64,000 nt of DNA from Eutrophobius brisbanensis (GCA_038131795.1 JAYPQE010000003.1:2460516-2524515); one strand, 5' to 3'. Counted from the stretch's first letter, positions 27,199 through 36,878 are shown. Notes: generated from the letters alone by a model not told the origin. Numbers and translations: made by a program.

Positions 27199-28236
27199 AT
27201 GGAACATCAAATCAATAAAAACCCAGGTATTCAGGTACTCAATGCTATTGCCGCATTCATAATCGTCGTCGCGGGAATGAAAGCGGCGTCTTCAATTGTT
27301 GTGCCATTTTTGCTTGCCATATTTATCTCGATTCTCGCAGCATCTCCCATGTTGTGGTTGCAAAACAAGGGGTGGCCGCTTTGGGCCGCTTTGACGACAA
27401 TCATTACAGCAGTCATTGCGTTAATGACATTATTAATCTTATTACTGGGTACGACGCTGGATGATTTTACCCGCGAGCTTCCCAACTACCAGTCCCGGCT
27501 ACGGGAGATAGTTGTGGGGACTGTGGATTGGGCTGAGGGCCGTGGCCTGGATGTGTCTGCAGAACGTGTCACGGAGGTATTTGATCCGTCCAGGGCGATT
27601 GGTATCGTCAATAATATTCTCGGTGGTGTAACTAACCTCCTGGGAAATGCATTTCTAATATTATTCACCATCATTTTTATGTTGGTAGAGGCAGCCAGTT
27701 TTCCGCGTAAGATAGTCAGGATTACAAGCGGTAAAATTTCAAACACTTATAACGAGATCTTATTAAAGATTCGTAAATATATTGCGGTTAAAACTCTGAT
27801 CAGTGCCGCCACAGGGGTGTGTATCGGTCTACTCACTTTCATGATCGGTGTTGATTTTCCTGTCCTTTGGGGGATTATTGGATTTTTACTTAACTATGTG
27901 CCTACTATTGGTTCAATCATTGCCTCTGTTCCGGCGTGCCTCATTGCCCTGGTGCAACTGGGTATCTGGCCAACATTGATTACCGCCCTTGGTTATTTTG
28001 CCATCAACACGGTATTTGGAAATCTGATTGAACCAAAGGCGATGGGTAAGGCCATGGGACTATCGACACTGGTTGTGTTTTTATCGTTGGTATTTTGGGG
28101 TTGGGTGCTGGGGCCAATAGGGATGTTATTGTCTGTACCGCTGACCATGGTGGCGAAGATTGCCCTTGAACAGACCCCACAGACCATGCCTATTGCAATA
28201 CTGCTCGATGCTGATAAACCGGTAGAAGAACAATAA
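27199..28236 (+). CDS. AI-2E family (PerM-like) membrane permease
   Basis: 345 residues, eight predicted membrane segments. Family motifs are VVPFLLAIFISILAASPMLWL near the N-terminus, the mid-region IRKYIAVKTLISAATGVCIG, and FPVLWGIIGFLLNYVPTIGSIIASVP, followed by NLIEPKAMGKAMGLSTLVVFLSLVFWGWVLGP (in part). The family exports small molecules or ions; the TqsA role in autoinducer transport applies only to some members. Monocistronic. Confidence 0.88.
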   Translation: MEHQINKNPGIQVLNAIAAFIIVVAGMKAASSIVVPFLLAIFISILAASPMLWLQNKGWPLWAALTTIITAVIALMTLLILLLGTTLDDFTRELPNYQSRLREIVVGTVDWAEGRGLDVSAERVTEVFDPSRAIGIVNNILGGVTNLLGNAFLILFTIIFMLVEAASFPRKIVRITSGKISNTYNEILLKIRKYIAVKTLISAATGVCIGLLTFMIGVDFPVLWGIIGFLLNYVPTIGSIIASVPACLIALVQLGIWPTLITALGYFAINTVFGNLIEPKAMGKAMGLSTLVVFLSLVFWGWVLGPIGMLLSVPLTMVAKIALEQTPQTMPIAILLDADKPVEEQ

Positions 28237-28296
28237 GTAAAATGTAACAAAATTTATTTTCCACAGAACTAATTAAATAAACTATGTGGAAAATGA

Positions 28297-28581
28297 ATGA
28301 GCGGAAACATAACTGACTGGATTGGCATAATCTTTGGTTGGCCATTTGTCTTAATTGGTTTATCCCTGGCAGTGGTTGCCCTAATCAAGCGCAAACCGTG
28401 GACTTATTTATTAGTTGCAGTTCTCTTGTCCCCTACGAGTCTTTATCTGTCAGGATCCAATACATGGATTGGCAGTGGTGCACTACTTATATTGCCCATG
28501 ACCTTGTTATGTATTGTTACATTGAAAAAGGGACTGATTAAAACAACTGCTGTCCTAACTGTGTCCCTGGCACTTCATTAG
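28297..28581 (+). CDS. Small membrane protein, 94 residues
   Basis: Three hydrophobic segments (FGWPFVLIGLSLAVVALI, WTYLLVAVLLSPTSLYL, WIGSGALLILPMTLLCIVTL) with short basic loops. Not recognised. A plausible ATG start at 28297. The 158 bases after it hold no gene. Confidence 0.55.
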   Translation: MSGNITDWIGIIFGWPFVLIGLSLAVVALIKRKPWTYLLVAVLLSPTSLYLSGSNTWIGSGALLILPMTLLCIVTLKKGLIKTTAVLTVSLALH

Positions 28582-28739
28582 GCATATATAGGGTATATGG
28601 TGTCGGTAGCTGCTTGATTTTTTATCAACAATAGCTGGAAAAAATTAATAATTCTCCTGTTAGACGAATTACTAATAAAAAACAGTAAATTTGTTTATTA
28701 TGGTTGTTTAAGAAACATATCTATCGGGGGAGGTAATTC

Positions 28740-30269
28740 ATGAGTGTCGGTCGTCGTGATTTTCTAAAGCTTATGGCAGGAATAGGTGCCACACAATCAG
28801 TTTCATTGGTATCATCACCCAGACTTTTTGCCCAATCATTACCCACTGAAATCACGGCTATGTCTGCATCGCAGTTGTCCGTTGCGATTCGTTCAAGACA
28901 GGTGAGTTGTGTGGAGGTCATGCAGGCCTATCTCGACAGGATCCATCAGGTTAACCCCGTTTATAATGTCATCGTCAGCATGGTGGATGATGATTTACTC
29001 ATTGACCAGGCGAGGTTTGCAGACCAGGCACTGAGTAAGGAAGAATACTGGGGATGGATGCATGGTATGCCCCATGCGGTGAAAGACTTGGCCAACGCCC
29101 GGGGACTTGAAACCAGTTTTGGGTCACCGTTATTTGCCGGGACGATTGCTGAGAATGATGATATTCACATATCGCGAATTCGTGGTCAGGGGGCCATCTT
29201 TATAGGCAAGACCAATGTCCCGGAATTCGGTCTGGGATCTCAGTCTTATAATACCGTCCATGGAACCACTAAGAATGCCTATAATCCCGCACTGACCTCT
29301 GGTGGTAGCAGTGGTGGCGCTGCATCAGGTATGGCATTACAGGTTCTCCCCACAGCCGATGGTAGCGATATGATGGGATCGCTTCGAAATCCTGCCGGCT
29401 TTAATAATGTAGTGGGTTTCAGGCCCAGCCAGGGCAGGGTTCCAGCGACTCCCGGAGATCTCTTTTATCATCAACTTTCCCTGAATGGTCCCATGGGTAG
29501 AAATGTAGAAGATACCATACGCTTATTGCATACCATGGCCGGGTTTGACCCACGGTCCCCATTAAGTCTCAAGGACACTATTCCAGATTATAAATCGTTT
29601 AGAAAATCCCATTTTTTAGATTATCGAATTGGTTGGATGGGAGATTACAATGGTTACCTGGCCACCGAACCCGGTGTGATTGGTCTTTGTGAAGGGGCAC
29701 TGACGCGGTTGGATCAGTTTGGAGTGATTGTTGAAAACTGTCAGCCGGAATATGACATGGCCAGGCTCTGGCAGACGTGGCTCACATTCAGGCACTGGTC
29801 ACAGACAGGTCGCCAGTCACAATATAATGACCCTGATATCAGGAGGCAGTTTAAACCGGAATTAGTCTGGGAGATTGAAGGCAGTTTTGATATAAGCGGT
29901 GAGCGCCTTTCCCGGGCCGCGGTGGATCGTGCTGACTGGTATCGGGCATTGCTCAAATTGTTTCAGAACTACGACATACTGGCATTGCCCAGTGCTCAGG
30001 TCTTTCCTTTCGATGCGAATATTCATTGGCCCAAGAGCATCAATGGCAGGACCATGGATACCTATCATCGATGGATGGAAGTGGTGATTGGCGGGACATT
30101 GGCGGGGTTACCAGTAGTGAGCCTGCCGGCGGGCTTTGATGATAAGGGGAGGCCGATGGGAATCCAGTTTATCGGCAGGATGGGAAGAGACAAAGAGGTC
30201 CTGGAATTTGCCATGGCCTATGAAGCCGTGACAGATTACCTGCAGGTACGACCTGAGATTCAGGTATAG
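28740..30269 (+). CDS. Amidase-signature hydrolase with Tat signal
   Basis: 509 residues. N-terminal RRDFLKLMAGIGATQSVSLVSS is a twin-arginine signal. Amidase-signature catalytic triad: Lys in MPHAVKDLANARG (near 100), cis-Ser in TSGGSSGGAASG (near 190), and nucleophile Ser in GSDMMGSLRNPAG (near 217; DMMGS replaces the usual DTGGS). GRPMGIQFIGRMGRDKEVL near the end is also typical. Periplasmic amide hydrolase of unknown substrate. It precedes the MNIO pair by 30 bases on the same strand and may share its transcript. Confidence 0.9.
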   Translation: MSVGRRDFLKLMAGIGATQSVSLVSSPRLFAQSLPTEITAMSASQLSVAIRSRQVSCVEVMQAYLDRIHQVNPVYNVIVSMVDDDLLIDQARFADQALSKEEYWGWMHGMPHAVKDLANARGLETSFGSPLFAGTIAENDDIHISRIRGQGAIFIGKTNVPEFGLGSQSYNTVHGTTKNAYNPALTSGGSSGGAASGMALQVLPTADGSDMMGSLRNPAGFNNVVGFRPSQGRVPATPGDLFYHQLSLNGPMGRNVEDTIRLLHTMAGFDPRSPLSLKDTIPDYKSFRKSHFLDYRIGWMGDYNGYLATEPGVIGLCEGALTRLDQFGVIVENCQPEYDMARLWQTWLTFRHWSQTGRQSQYNDPDIRRQFKPELVWEIEGSFDISGERLSRAAVDRADWYRALLKLFQNYDILALPSAQVFPFDANIHWPKSINGRTMDTYHRWMEVVIGGTLAGLPVVSLPAGFDDKGRPMGIQFIGRMGRDKEVLEFAMAYEAVTDYLQVRPEIQV

Positions 30270-30299
30270 AAAATAACAGGTGTAATATAAACCATTACA

Positions 30300-31190
30300 A
30301 TGGTTGAACAGATCTTACAACTTCCTGTTCTGGGTGTTGGGGCCAGTTTAAGCTTATCTGCAAAACCGGATCCGGTGTCCCTGGTGAAAAAAAATCATGG
30401 CCCCAGTTTTGTGGAATATGCAGGTCTCGCCGATGTTGATCAGGTGATTGATGAAGTGACCCGAATACGTGAAACCGGTAAGCCGGTATTATTTCATCCA
30501 TCTTATATTAACTTTTGTGGTTCCTATTCCAACTCCAGGCACTGGCTTGAGGCAACTGCACGGCATATCGAGCAGGTGGGGTCGCCCTGGTTTGCCCAGG
30601 ACTGCGCTTATTGTTTCTGGGAAGAGGGGCATGGCTATTCCAGCCAGTTTGGTTATTTTATCCCGCCTATACTTAATAAATCTTCATTAAGTCGGGCAAT
30701 TGATCGTATACAAGAGGTCCAGGAACAGGTTCCTGTAACCGTGGCCATAGAACCCCCGCCGGTTTCTTTCGTAGTGGGGACAATTCCGGTCTTTGCCTTT
30801 TTTGGTGAGATTGCCGAGGCCACAGACTGCGCCTTGTTGCTGGACATGGGACACCTTGTGTCTTACGAACTAGCGAGTGGTGTGTCAGTAATCGATTCAC
30901 TTTCAGCCTTACCGGTGGACAGGGTAGTTGAAGTCCACGTAGCGGGTGGGCGAATAAAACAGGGGGAATCAGGTCCCATTTACGTGGATGCCCACGAGTG
31001 TCAGATCCAGCAGGTGACCTGGGAAATGTTGGACAGAATGCTGCCTTACCTGCCCAATGTAAAGGCAGTGTGTTTCGAATGCGAAGGGGTGGACGAAAAG
31101 ACCGTCATGACTACCTTGAAACGGATCCGCAGCCAGGTTAAAAAACATAGTAGTAATGCTGAATTAGTATCAGCACTGGATAAAGATTAA
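30300..31190 (+). CDS. MNIO (DUF692) multinuclear non-haem iron enzyme
   Basis: 296 residues of the DUF692 TIM-barrel family, now called multinuclear non-haem iron-dependent oxidases, which modify ribosomal peptides, often at Cys. Candidate metal ligands line up with the family: HPSYINFCG, QDCAYCFW, AIEPPPVSFV, LLLDMGHLVS, VEVHVAGG, VDAHE and FECEG. The dyad DMGH replaces the commoner DVNN. The stop overlaps the next gene by one base (TAATG), so the two proteins are made together. No precursor peptide with a Cys-rich core is evident next to it. Confidence 0.85.
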   Translation: MVEQILQLPVLGVGASLSLSAKPDPVSLVKKNHGPSFVEYAGLADVDQVIDEVTRIRETGKPVLFHPSYINFCGSYSNSRHWLEATARHIEQVGSPWFAQDCAYCFWEEGHGYSSQFGYFIPPILNKSSLSRAIDRIQEVQEQVPVTVAIEPPPVSFVVGTIPVFAFFGEIAEATDCALLLDMGHLVSYELASGVSVIDSLSALPVDRVVEVHVAGGRIKQGESGPIYVDAHECQIQQVTWEMLDRMLPYLPNVKAVCFECEGVDEKTVMTTLKRIRSQVKKHSSNAELVSALDKD

Positions 31191-32110
31191 TGAGTTTTCC
31201 TGAACAGGAGAGGGCCTTATTTGACCTGTTGTTTGATCGCGATGTCAGAGACCGGTTTTGTGAAGACAGATATGCTGCACTCGCAAACTATGACCTGGAG
31301 AAGGATGAAAAAGCAGATTTTTCTGTGCTTCGTGTCGATGCCCTTGAAGTCGATGCGAATATTCGGGTTAACCTTGTTATGTCGCAGTTGTGCCGTTCAT
31401 ACCCTATTAGTTTCAGTATTATGTCATCTGTAAATGGTGGTATCGAACTCTTAAAAAGCCTGGTAGATGTGACTACCATGCGTGCACCTTATGTGGACAG
31501 GCCGGTGATTTTTGGTAAACGTCTGGGTGAGAAATTGTCTCAGCCTGCCTTTCATTCAAATGCAGAAAAACAATTATTATCAGTGATCTTTCAATTGGAG
31601 CTGGGCATGGCCTGGACTGCATCCAGTTTAAAGCATGTTGTGATTGAAAATGGTGAACAGACATATTCGACGATGTCCAGTTTGCCGGATGATTGGGCTG
31701 ATAGGCCGGTAAGATTAGCGGAATATGTGACGGCGGGATTGGTCCCGTTATCGTATAAAAAAATCAAGCGACGTCTTTGTCCCGTATCTGACAATGAGTT
31801 ATGGCGGTTCCTGACACGTACTCCCACGTCCGTAGCTACGTTATCATCATTGCTTTCAAAGCAAGACCCAAGGTTACTGATATCCAGGGCGAAGATTGAA
31901 CATATGTCTTTATGTGAACCGACAGTTACCCACCAGACCACAGAATTAAGCGAAGGGTTTGCGCCATTGTTCCAATATATTAACGGCAGTGTGAGTGTAA
32001 ATGCGTTATTGGGTAATTTAAAAGAGGCGGGTGCAGATGGTAATTTACTTAACAGTGTAAAATCAGGGTTTGAGCAGTTATTGCTGAATGGAATGCTGCT
32101 GATTTTATGA
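31190..32110 (+). CDS. MNIO-coupled partner protein, 306 residues
   Basis: Not a named family that I recognise. The N-terminal 65 residues (EQERALFDLLFDRDVRDRFC, then YAALANYDLEKDEKADFSVL) look like a small helical bundle of the kind found at the N-terminus of proteins paired with DUF692 enzymes. The remainder is mixed alpha/beta with SFSIMSSVNGGIELLKSL and ends LLLNGMLLIL. Coupled to the MNIO gene by TAATG. By analogy with MbnC/TglI/BufC it could be the substrate-recognition partner; this is inference. Confidence 0.6.
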   Translation: MSFPEQERALFDLLFDRDVRDRFCEDRYAALANYDLEKDEKADFSVLRVDALEVDANIRVNLVMSQLCRSYPISFSIMSSVNGGIELLKSLVDVTTMRAPYVDRPVIFGKRLGEKLSQPAFHSNAEKQLLSVIFQLELGMAWTASSLKHVVIENGEQTYSTMSSLPDDWADRPVRLAEYVTAGLVPLSYKKIKRRLCPVSDNELWRFLTRTPTSVATLSSLLSKQDPRLLISRAKIEHMSLCEPTVTHQTTELSEGFAPLFQYINGSVSVNALLGNLKEAGADGNLLNSVKSGFEQLLLNGMLLIL

Positions 32111-32122
32111 CTCAATAAAATT

Positions 32123-32209
32123 TGGTGCCGGGAAAGGGAATCGAACCCCCACTCAGTTGCCTGAACCGGATTTTGAATCCGGCGCGTCTACCAGTTCCGC
32201 CACCCCGGC
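32123..32209 (-). tRNA. tRNA-Leu(CAA)
   Basis: Reading the minus strand: acceptor GCCGGGG pairs with TCCCGGC (last pair G-T), discriminator A and encoded CCA. The anticodon arm CCGGA-TTCAAAA-TCCGG gives anticodon CAA. It has a long variable arm as expected for Leu and the T arm GGGGGTTCGATTCCC. Length 87 including CCA. It lies between the MNIO partner gene and queA. Confidence 0.97.
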
Positions 32210-32306
32210 AATGTAACAGGATGAAAGCCCGCCAAGTATAAGAAAAGTCGCGCCAGTATTAAACCTTTATCCATTACCTTGTTTCATAATCTGATAAGAT
32301 TTTAGT

Positions 32307-33326
32307 ATGAAACGCAGTGATTTTGACTTTGAACTTCCGCAGGAACTGATTGCCCAGTATCCACTGGCCCGGCGAGAAGATAGCCGCTTATTGTGTATTT
32401 CCCGGGAAACCGGCGAATTTGTGGACAGTCACTTCCGACGATTGCCGGATTTACTGGAGCCGGGTGATCTGTTGGTATTTAACGATAGTAAGGTAATTCC
32501 GGCGAGAATTTTTGGTCAGAAGGAAAGCGGCGGTAAGGTAGAGATATTGATTGAACGTATTCTCGATAGTAATTCCGTCCTGGCCCAGGTCAAGGCCAGT
32601 AAATCACCAGGTGACGGGACTGATATTTTTCTGGACAACAAACACAAGCTTGTGGTCACAGGTCGAGATGATGAATTTTTTAGACTCCAGGTTGCCGATG
32701 GTGGGGATATTTTTTCATTACTGGAGAGATTTGGACATATACCCTTGCCTCCTTACATTAAACGTGAGGATGCCCTGGAAGATAAGGACCGTTATCAAAC
32801 TGTGTATGCCAAAACACCTGGCGCCGTGGCAGCGCCAACGGCGGGCCTGCATTTTTCCGACGAGACATTTCAGCGACTAAACGAAAAGAAAATTGCTACA
32901 GGGTATGTGACTTTGCACGTCGGGGCAGGGACATTTAAACCAGTCAGGTGTGATGATATAAAAGACCACAAAATGCATAGTGAGTGGTATTCCGTCAGTG
33001 AAAAAATGTGTCAGCAGATTGATGCGACCAGACAACAGGGCGGCAGGATCATTGCGGTGGGAACCACAGTGGTCAGGACGCTCGAGTCTGCCGCGTGTGA
33101 GGGAGGTTTGATTGCAGGTTCCGGTGACACAGAGATATTTATATACCCGGGATATGATTTTCAATTAGTTGATGGAATGGTGACCAATTTTCATCTCCCG
33201 GAATCCACGTTACTCATGTTGATCAGCGCGTTCTCGGGGAGTGAGTTGATAATGAACGCCTATCAACATGCTATTCAGGAAAAGTATCGTTTCTTCAGTT
33301 ATGGGGATGCGATGTTGATATTGTGA
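32307..33326 (+). CDS. queA: S-adenosylmethionine:tRNA ribosyltransferase-isomerase
   Basis: Makes epoxyqueuosine by transferring the ribosyl part of SAM to preQ1 in tRNA. 339 residues, normal length. Motifs: MKRSDFDFELPQELIAQYPL, LLVFNDSKVIPARIFG, TAGLHFSDETF, VTLHVGAGTFKPVR and MVTNFHLPESTLLMLISAF. It is first in the queA-tgt-yajC-secD-secF set. The stop codon is the first TGA of a TGAGGAG tandem repeat (33324-33351). Confidence 0.97.
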   Translation: MKRSDFDFELPQELIAQYPLARREDSRLLCISRETGEFVDSHFRRLPDLLEPGDLLVFNDSKVIPARIFGQKESGGKVEILIERILDSNSVLAQVKASKSPGDGTDIFLDNKHKLVVTGRDDEFFRLQVADGGDIFSLLERFGHIPLPPYIKREDALEDKDRYQTVYAKTPGAVAAPTAGLHFSDETFQRLNEKKIATGYVTLHVGAGTFKPVRCDDIKDHKMHSEWYSVSEKMCQQIDATRQQGGRIIAVGTTVVRTLESAACEGGLIAGSGDTEIFIYPGYDFQLVDGMVTNFHLPESTLLMLISAFSGSELIMNAYQHAIQEKYRFFSYGDAMLIL

Positions 33327-33351
33327 GGAGTGAGGAGTGAGGAGTGAGGAG
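33324..33351. repeat. Four tandem TGAGGAG heptamers
   Basis: Exactly four copies of TGAGGAG starting at the queA stop codon and followed by TATAAT. The repeat is purine-rich, like the element at 5136-5200. It separates queA from tgt and could act as a reiterated ribosome-binding tract or as a slippage-prone spacer. Confidence 0.85.
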
Positions 33352-33381
33352 TATAATTAGATTTATGTTGGGAGAATTATT

Positions 33382-34500
33382 TTGAAATTTGAGTTGATGG
33401 CAAATGATGGGCCAGCCAGAAGGGGCAGGATGGTTTTTGATCGTGGGGTTGTAGATACCCCGGCCTTTATGCCGGTGGGGACCTACGGAACCGTCAAGGC
33501 CATGACCCCCGAAGAGCTTGGTGAGACAGGTAGCCAGATTATTCTCGGAAATACCTTCCATCTTATGCTCAGACCCGGGACAAAGATCATAGAGCAGTTT
33601 GGTGGTTTACATGAATTTATGAACTGGCACGGGCCAATCCTGACCGACTCTGGCGGGTTTCAGGTCTTCAGTCTTGCAGAAAAACGTAAGATATCTGAGG
33701 CCGGGGTTGAGTTTCAGTCTCCTGTGGATGGCGCAAAAATATTTCTTGACCCGGAAACTGCCATTACCGTTCAACACAGTTTAAATTCAGATATCGTCAT
33801 GGTCTTCGATGAATGTACTCCCTATACAAATGACGTAAGTATTATCCAAAAGTCCATGGAGCTATCATTACGTTGGGCAGAACGTTCCAGGTCAGCTCAT
33901 GGTGATAATAATAATGCCTTGTTTGGTATTGTTCAGGGGGGTATGAATATTGAGTTACGACAGCAGTCTTTGAGAGGCCTTATGAAGATCGGTTTCGATG
34001 GTTATGCCCTGGGTGGTCTATCGGTAGGTGAAACAAATGAAGAAAGACGGAATGTTCTATCTCATATTACCGGGGACATGCCAGATGATCGGCCAAGATA
34101 TCTCATGGGGGTAGGTACTCCCGAAGACATTATTGAAGCAGTATGCATGGGGATCGATATGTTTGATTGCGTCATGCCTACCAGAAATGCCAGGAACGGT
34201 CAGTTATTCACATCGTTCGGGGTATTAAAAATTCGAAATGCCGTGCACCGCAATAGTGAAGACCCTGTGGACCCACAATGTGAATGCTATACTTGTAAGC
34301 ATTATTCGCGCGCTTATCTACATCATCTGGACAAGGCCAATGAAATTCTTGGTGCCAGATTAAATACCTATCACAATGTTTATTATTATCAGGATCTTAT
34401 GCAGAAATTACGAAATGCCATAGCGACAAATACTCTGGAGAAATTTGTCTCAGCGTTTCATGTAGCCAGGACGGCGCAGCCATCGGCTGAACCGGGATAA
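33382..34500 (+). CDS. tgt: Queuine tRNA-ribosyltransferase
   Basis: Exchanges guanine 34 of GUN-anticodon tRNAs for preQ1. 372 residues. It begins at TTG 33382, behind a GGGAGA ribosome site. Motifs: VDTPAFMPVGTYGTVKAMTP, LTDSGGFQVFSL with the general-base Asp, FGIVQGGMN, YALGGLSVGE, and FDCVMPTRNARNG with the nucleophile Asp. The zinc site is CECYTCKH followed by His further on (LNTYHN). It acts before QueA in the same pathway. Confidence 0.97.
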   Translation: MKFELMANDGPARRGRMVFDRGVVDTPAFMPVGTYGTVKAMTPEELGETGSQIILGNTFHLMLRPGTKIIEQFGGLHEFMNWHGPILTDSGGFQVFSLAEKRKISEAGVEFQSPVDGAKIFLDPETAITVQHSLNSDIVMVFDECTPYTNDVSIIQKSMELSLRWAERSRSAHGDNNNALFGIVQGGMNIELRQQSLRGLMKIGFDGYALGGLSVGETNEERRNVLSHITGDMPDDRPRYLMGVGTPEDIIEAVCMGIDMFDCVMPTRNARNGQLFTSFGVLKIRNAVHRNSEDPVDPQCECYTCKHYSRAYLHHLDKANEILGARLNTYHNVYYYQDLMQKLRNAIATNTLEKFVSAFHVARTAQPSAEPG

Positions 34501-34511
34501 TAGAGTGAATA

Positions 34512-34557
34512 TTGCCCCGCTTGAGGTCGTCATGCCCGTACGGGGCGAATTTTTCTG
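34512..34557 (+). terminator. Terminator hairpin after tgt
   Basis: GCCCCG (34514-34519) pairs with CGGGGC (34541-34546), then GAATTTTT. The 21-base loop can form further pairs. It separates queA-tgt from yajC-secDF and may only attenuate the downstream genes. Confidence 0.6.
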
Positions 34558-34667
34558 TTTCCAAGTTAAAAAAGTCCTTATTTTAAGGTGTGAGGCACTT
34601 AAAAATAGGCACAAAATCACGAGTCTATGGCATAATGCCGGGTTTTGAAGCCAGGAGAAGGTCCTGA

Positions 34668-35000
34668 ATGGTCGATTTTTTTATAACCAATGCCTATGCA
34701 CAGGCTGCTGCTCCGCAACAGGGTGGCGGTTCCTTTTTAGTAATGATGGTCATTTTTTTTGTGATCTTCTATTTTATGTTAATGCGTCCGCAAATGAAGC
34801 AGGCCAAAGAACATAAAAAGTTAATAGAAAATTTGAACAAGGGTGATGAAGTTGTAACCAGTGGCGGTTTACTGGGAAGGATTACCCTGGTTGATGAAAA
34901 TTTTATTGTCCTGGAGATTGCGCCGCAAACAGAAGTAAAGCTGCAGAAGCAGTCGGTCGCGTCCTTATTACCGAAAGGCACAATAAAAGAAATAAAATAA
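34668..35000 (+). CDS. yajC: Sec translocase auxiliary subunit YajC
   Basis: 110 residues: one membrane helix (SFLVMMVIFFVIFYFMLM) followed by the cytosolic motif RPQMKQAKEHKKLIENLNKGDEVVTSGGLLGRI, in part shown here. Part of the SecDF-YajC complex that assists SecYEG. An AGGAGAAGG ribosome site precedes ATG 34668. Followed 22 bases later by secD. Confidence 0.96.
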   Translation: MVDFFITNAYAQAAAPQQGGGSFLVMMVIFFVIFYFMLMRPQMKQAKEHKKLIENLNKGDEVVTSGGLLGRITLVDENFIVLEIAPQTEVKLQKQSVASLLPKGTIKEIK

Positions 35001-35022
35001 TGCAGTAAAGGATTGCTCTGAC

Positions 35023-36876
35023 ATGAATCGTTATCCACTCTGGAAATATATCTTAATCTCAATTATTACTGCTTTAGCAGTTTTGTATGCCCTGCCCAAT
35101 CTTTATGGTAAGGACCCGGCAGTGCAAATATCATCATCACGTGGTCAGGTGACTGAGCTTACTGAATTTGAAGTAGAAGCTGCACTTGAAGATGCTGATA
35201 TAGAGTACGCTGATATTGAATATGGTCTTAATACTATGATCATTCGTTTCAGTGATGAAGAGGTCCAATTGAGGGCAAGAGACGCCATACGTGCAGCATT
35301 GGATAATACATATGTGGTCGCACTGAATCTGGCACCCGCGACACCAGACTGGCTGGATTCTCTGGGCGGTGAGCCCATGTTTCTAGGTCTTGACCTTAGG
35401 GGTGGGGTGAATTTTCTGCTTGAAGTGGACATGGATGCTGCGATAACGAAGGCACAGGAACGCTACGTGTCTGATCTTAGAACTCTCCTGAGAGATGAAG
35501 GCATTAGATATCGGACAATCAATCTTGATGATGATGGCGTGTTGATCAGGTTTCGCGATAGCGAGTCAAGGACACAGGCCATTCCAATTATAGAAAATAA
35601 TTATCTGGAGCTTACTGTTTCAGAAATTAATGATAATTCCGATGAATTTGCGCTATTGGCATCCATCAGTGATGCTGCTCTCAGTGAAACCCGTGTCAAT
35701 GCCCTGCAGCAGAACATTACGACTTTGAGAAAGCGTGTCAATGAACTGGGTGTTGCCGAACCTGTCATTCAGCAACAGGGGCAGGACAGAATCGTGGTAC
35801 AGCTTCCAGGTGTACAGGACACGGCGCGTGCCAAGGAGATTCTGGGGGCAACGGCGACCCTGGAGTTTCGAATGGTAGACATGGAAAATGATGTCCAATC
35901 GGCCCTGGACGGGCGCGTGCCGGCCTCATCAAGACTCTATTACACCCGTGATGGCATTCCGTTATTAATCAAACGACAAATCATGTTGACCGGTGAATAC
36001 ATCATTGGTGCCGCTTCAGGGATCGATGCATTATCCGGTGGTCCCAACGTATCGATAACCCTTGATGGGCGTGGTGAACGAATATTTCGTCAGGCTACCG
36101 CTGATGAAGTGGGTAAGAATATGGCCATTATATTCATTGAGAACAAGACTGAAACGGTAGAAGAAAATGGTGAACTGGTCAGGAAGACGGAAGTGGTTGA
36201 AGAAGTCATCAGTAATGCCACGATCCTGGAACAACTTGGCAAGCGATTTCAAATCACTGGTCTGGATTCACCACAGGAAGCTCGTAACCTTGCGTTACTG
36301 TTACGTGCCGGTGCCCTGGCTGCCCCGGTTCAGATCATAGAAGAACGTACAGTTGGGCCCAGCCTGGGCCAGGAAAATATCGACCAAGGATTTCAATCGG
36401 TGATGATTGGCTTCTTGCTGGTATTGGTATTTATGATTGTGTACTACAAGGTGTTTGGGATAGCTGCAAATATTGCCCTGACCTTAAACCTGGTATTGAT
36501 TGTCTCTTTGCTATCTCTGCTGCAGGCGACCCTGACACTCCCGGGTATTGCAGGTATTGTCCTGACGGTTGGTATGGCGGTAGATGCTAACGTTCTGATT
36601 TATGAGAGGATACGTGAAGAATTAAGAAATGGTAATTCACCCCATGCCAGTATCCATGCTGGTTATGAAAAGGCCTTTTCAACCATTGCTGATGCAAATA
36701 TTACCACCTTGATCGCCGCCCTGGTGTTATTCAGTTTTGGTACTGGCCCCATCAAGGGGTTTGCCGTTACCTTGTGTTTGGGGATTATATGTTCAATGTT
36801 TACTGCCATCATGGTGACCAGGGCGATTGTAAACCTGATTTACGGCGGAAAACGGCTTAAATCACTGGCGATATAA
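35023..36876 (+). CDS. secD: Protein translocase subunit SecD
   Basis: 617 residues. An N-terminal membrane helix and a large periplasmic domain (GLDLRGGVNFLLEVDMD, VVQLPGVQDTARAKEILG, ALLLRAGALAAPVQI) are followed by five membrane helices with GMAVDANVLIYERIREELR. Uses the proton gradient to help pull preproteins across the membrane. It is followed by secF after two bases. Confidence 0.97.
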   Translation: MNRYPLWKYILISIITALAVLYALPNLYGKDPAVQISSSRGQVTELTEFEVEAALEDADIEYADIEYGLNTMIIRFSDEEVQLRARDAIRAALDNTYVVALNLAPATPDWLDSLGGEPMFLGLDLRGGVNFLLEVDMDAAITKAQERYVSDLRTLLRDEGIRYRTINLDDDGVLIRFRDSESRTQAIPIIENNYLELTVSEINDNSDEFALLASISDAALSETRVNALQQNITTLRKRVNELGVAEPVIQQQGQDRIVVQLPGVQDTARAKEILGATATLEFRMVDMENDVQSALDGRVPASSRLYYTRDGIPLLIKRQIMLTGEYIIGAASGIDALSGGPNVSITLDGRGERIFRQATADEVGKNMAIIFIENKTETVEENGELVRKTEVVEEVISNATILEQLGKRFQITGLDSPQEARNLALLLRAGALAAPVQIIEERTVGPSLGQENIDQGFQSVMIGFLLVLVFMIVYYKVFGIAANIALTLNLVLIVSLLSLLQATLTLPGIAGIVLTVGMAVDANVLIYERIREELRNGNSPHASIHAGYEKAFSTIADANITTLIAALVLFSFGTGPIKGFAVTLCLGIICSMFTAIMVTRAIVNLIYGGKRLKSLAI

Positions 36877-36878
36877 TT

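Noticed and set aside
33324..33351. Short tandem repeats considered as a CRISPR array
   Set aside because: Units are seven bases with no spacers; no cas genes in the window.
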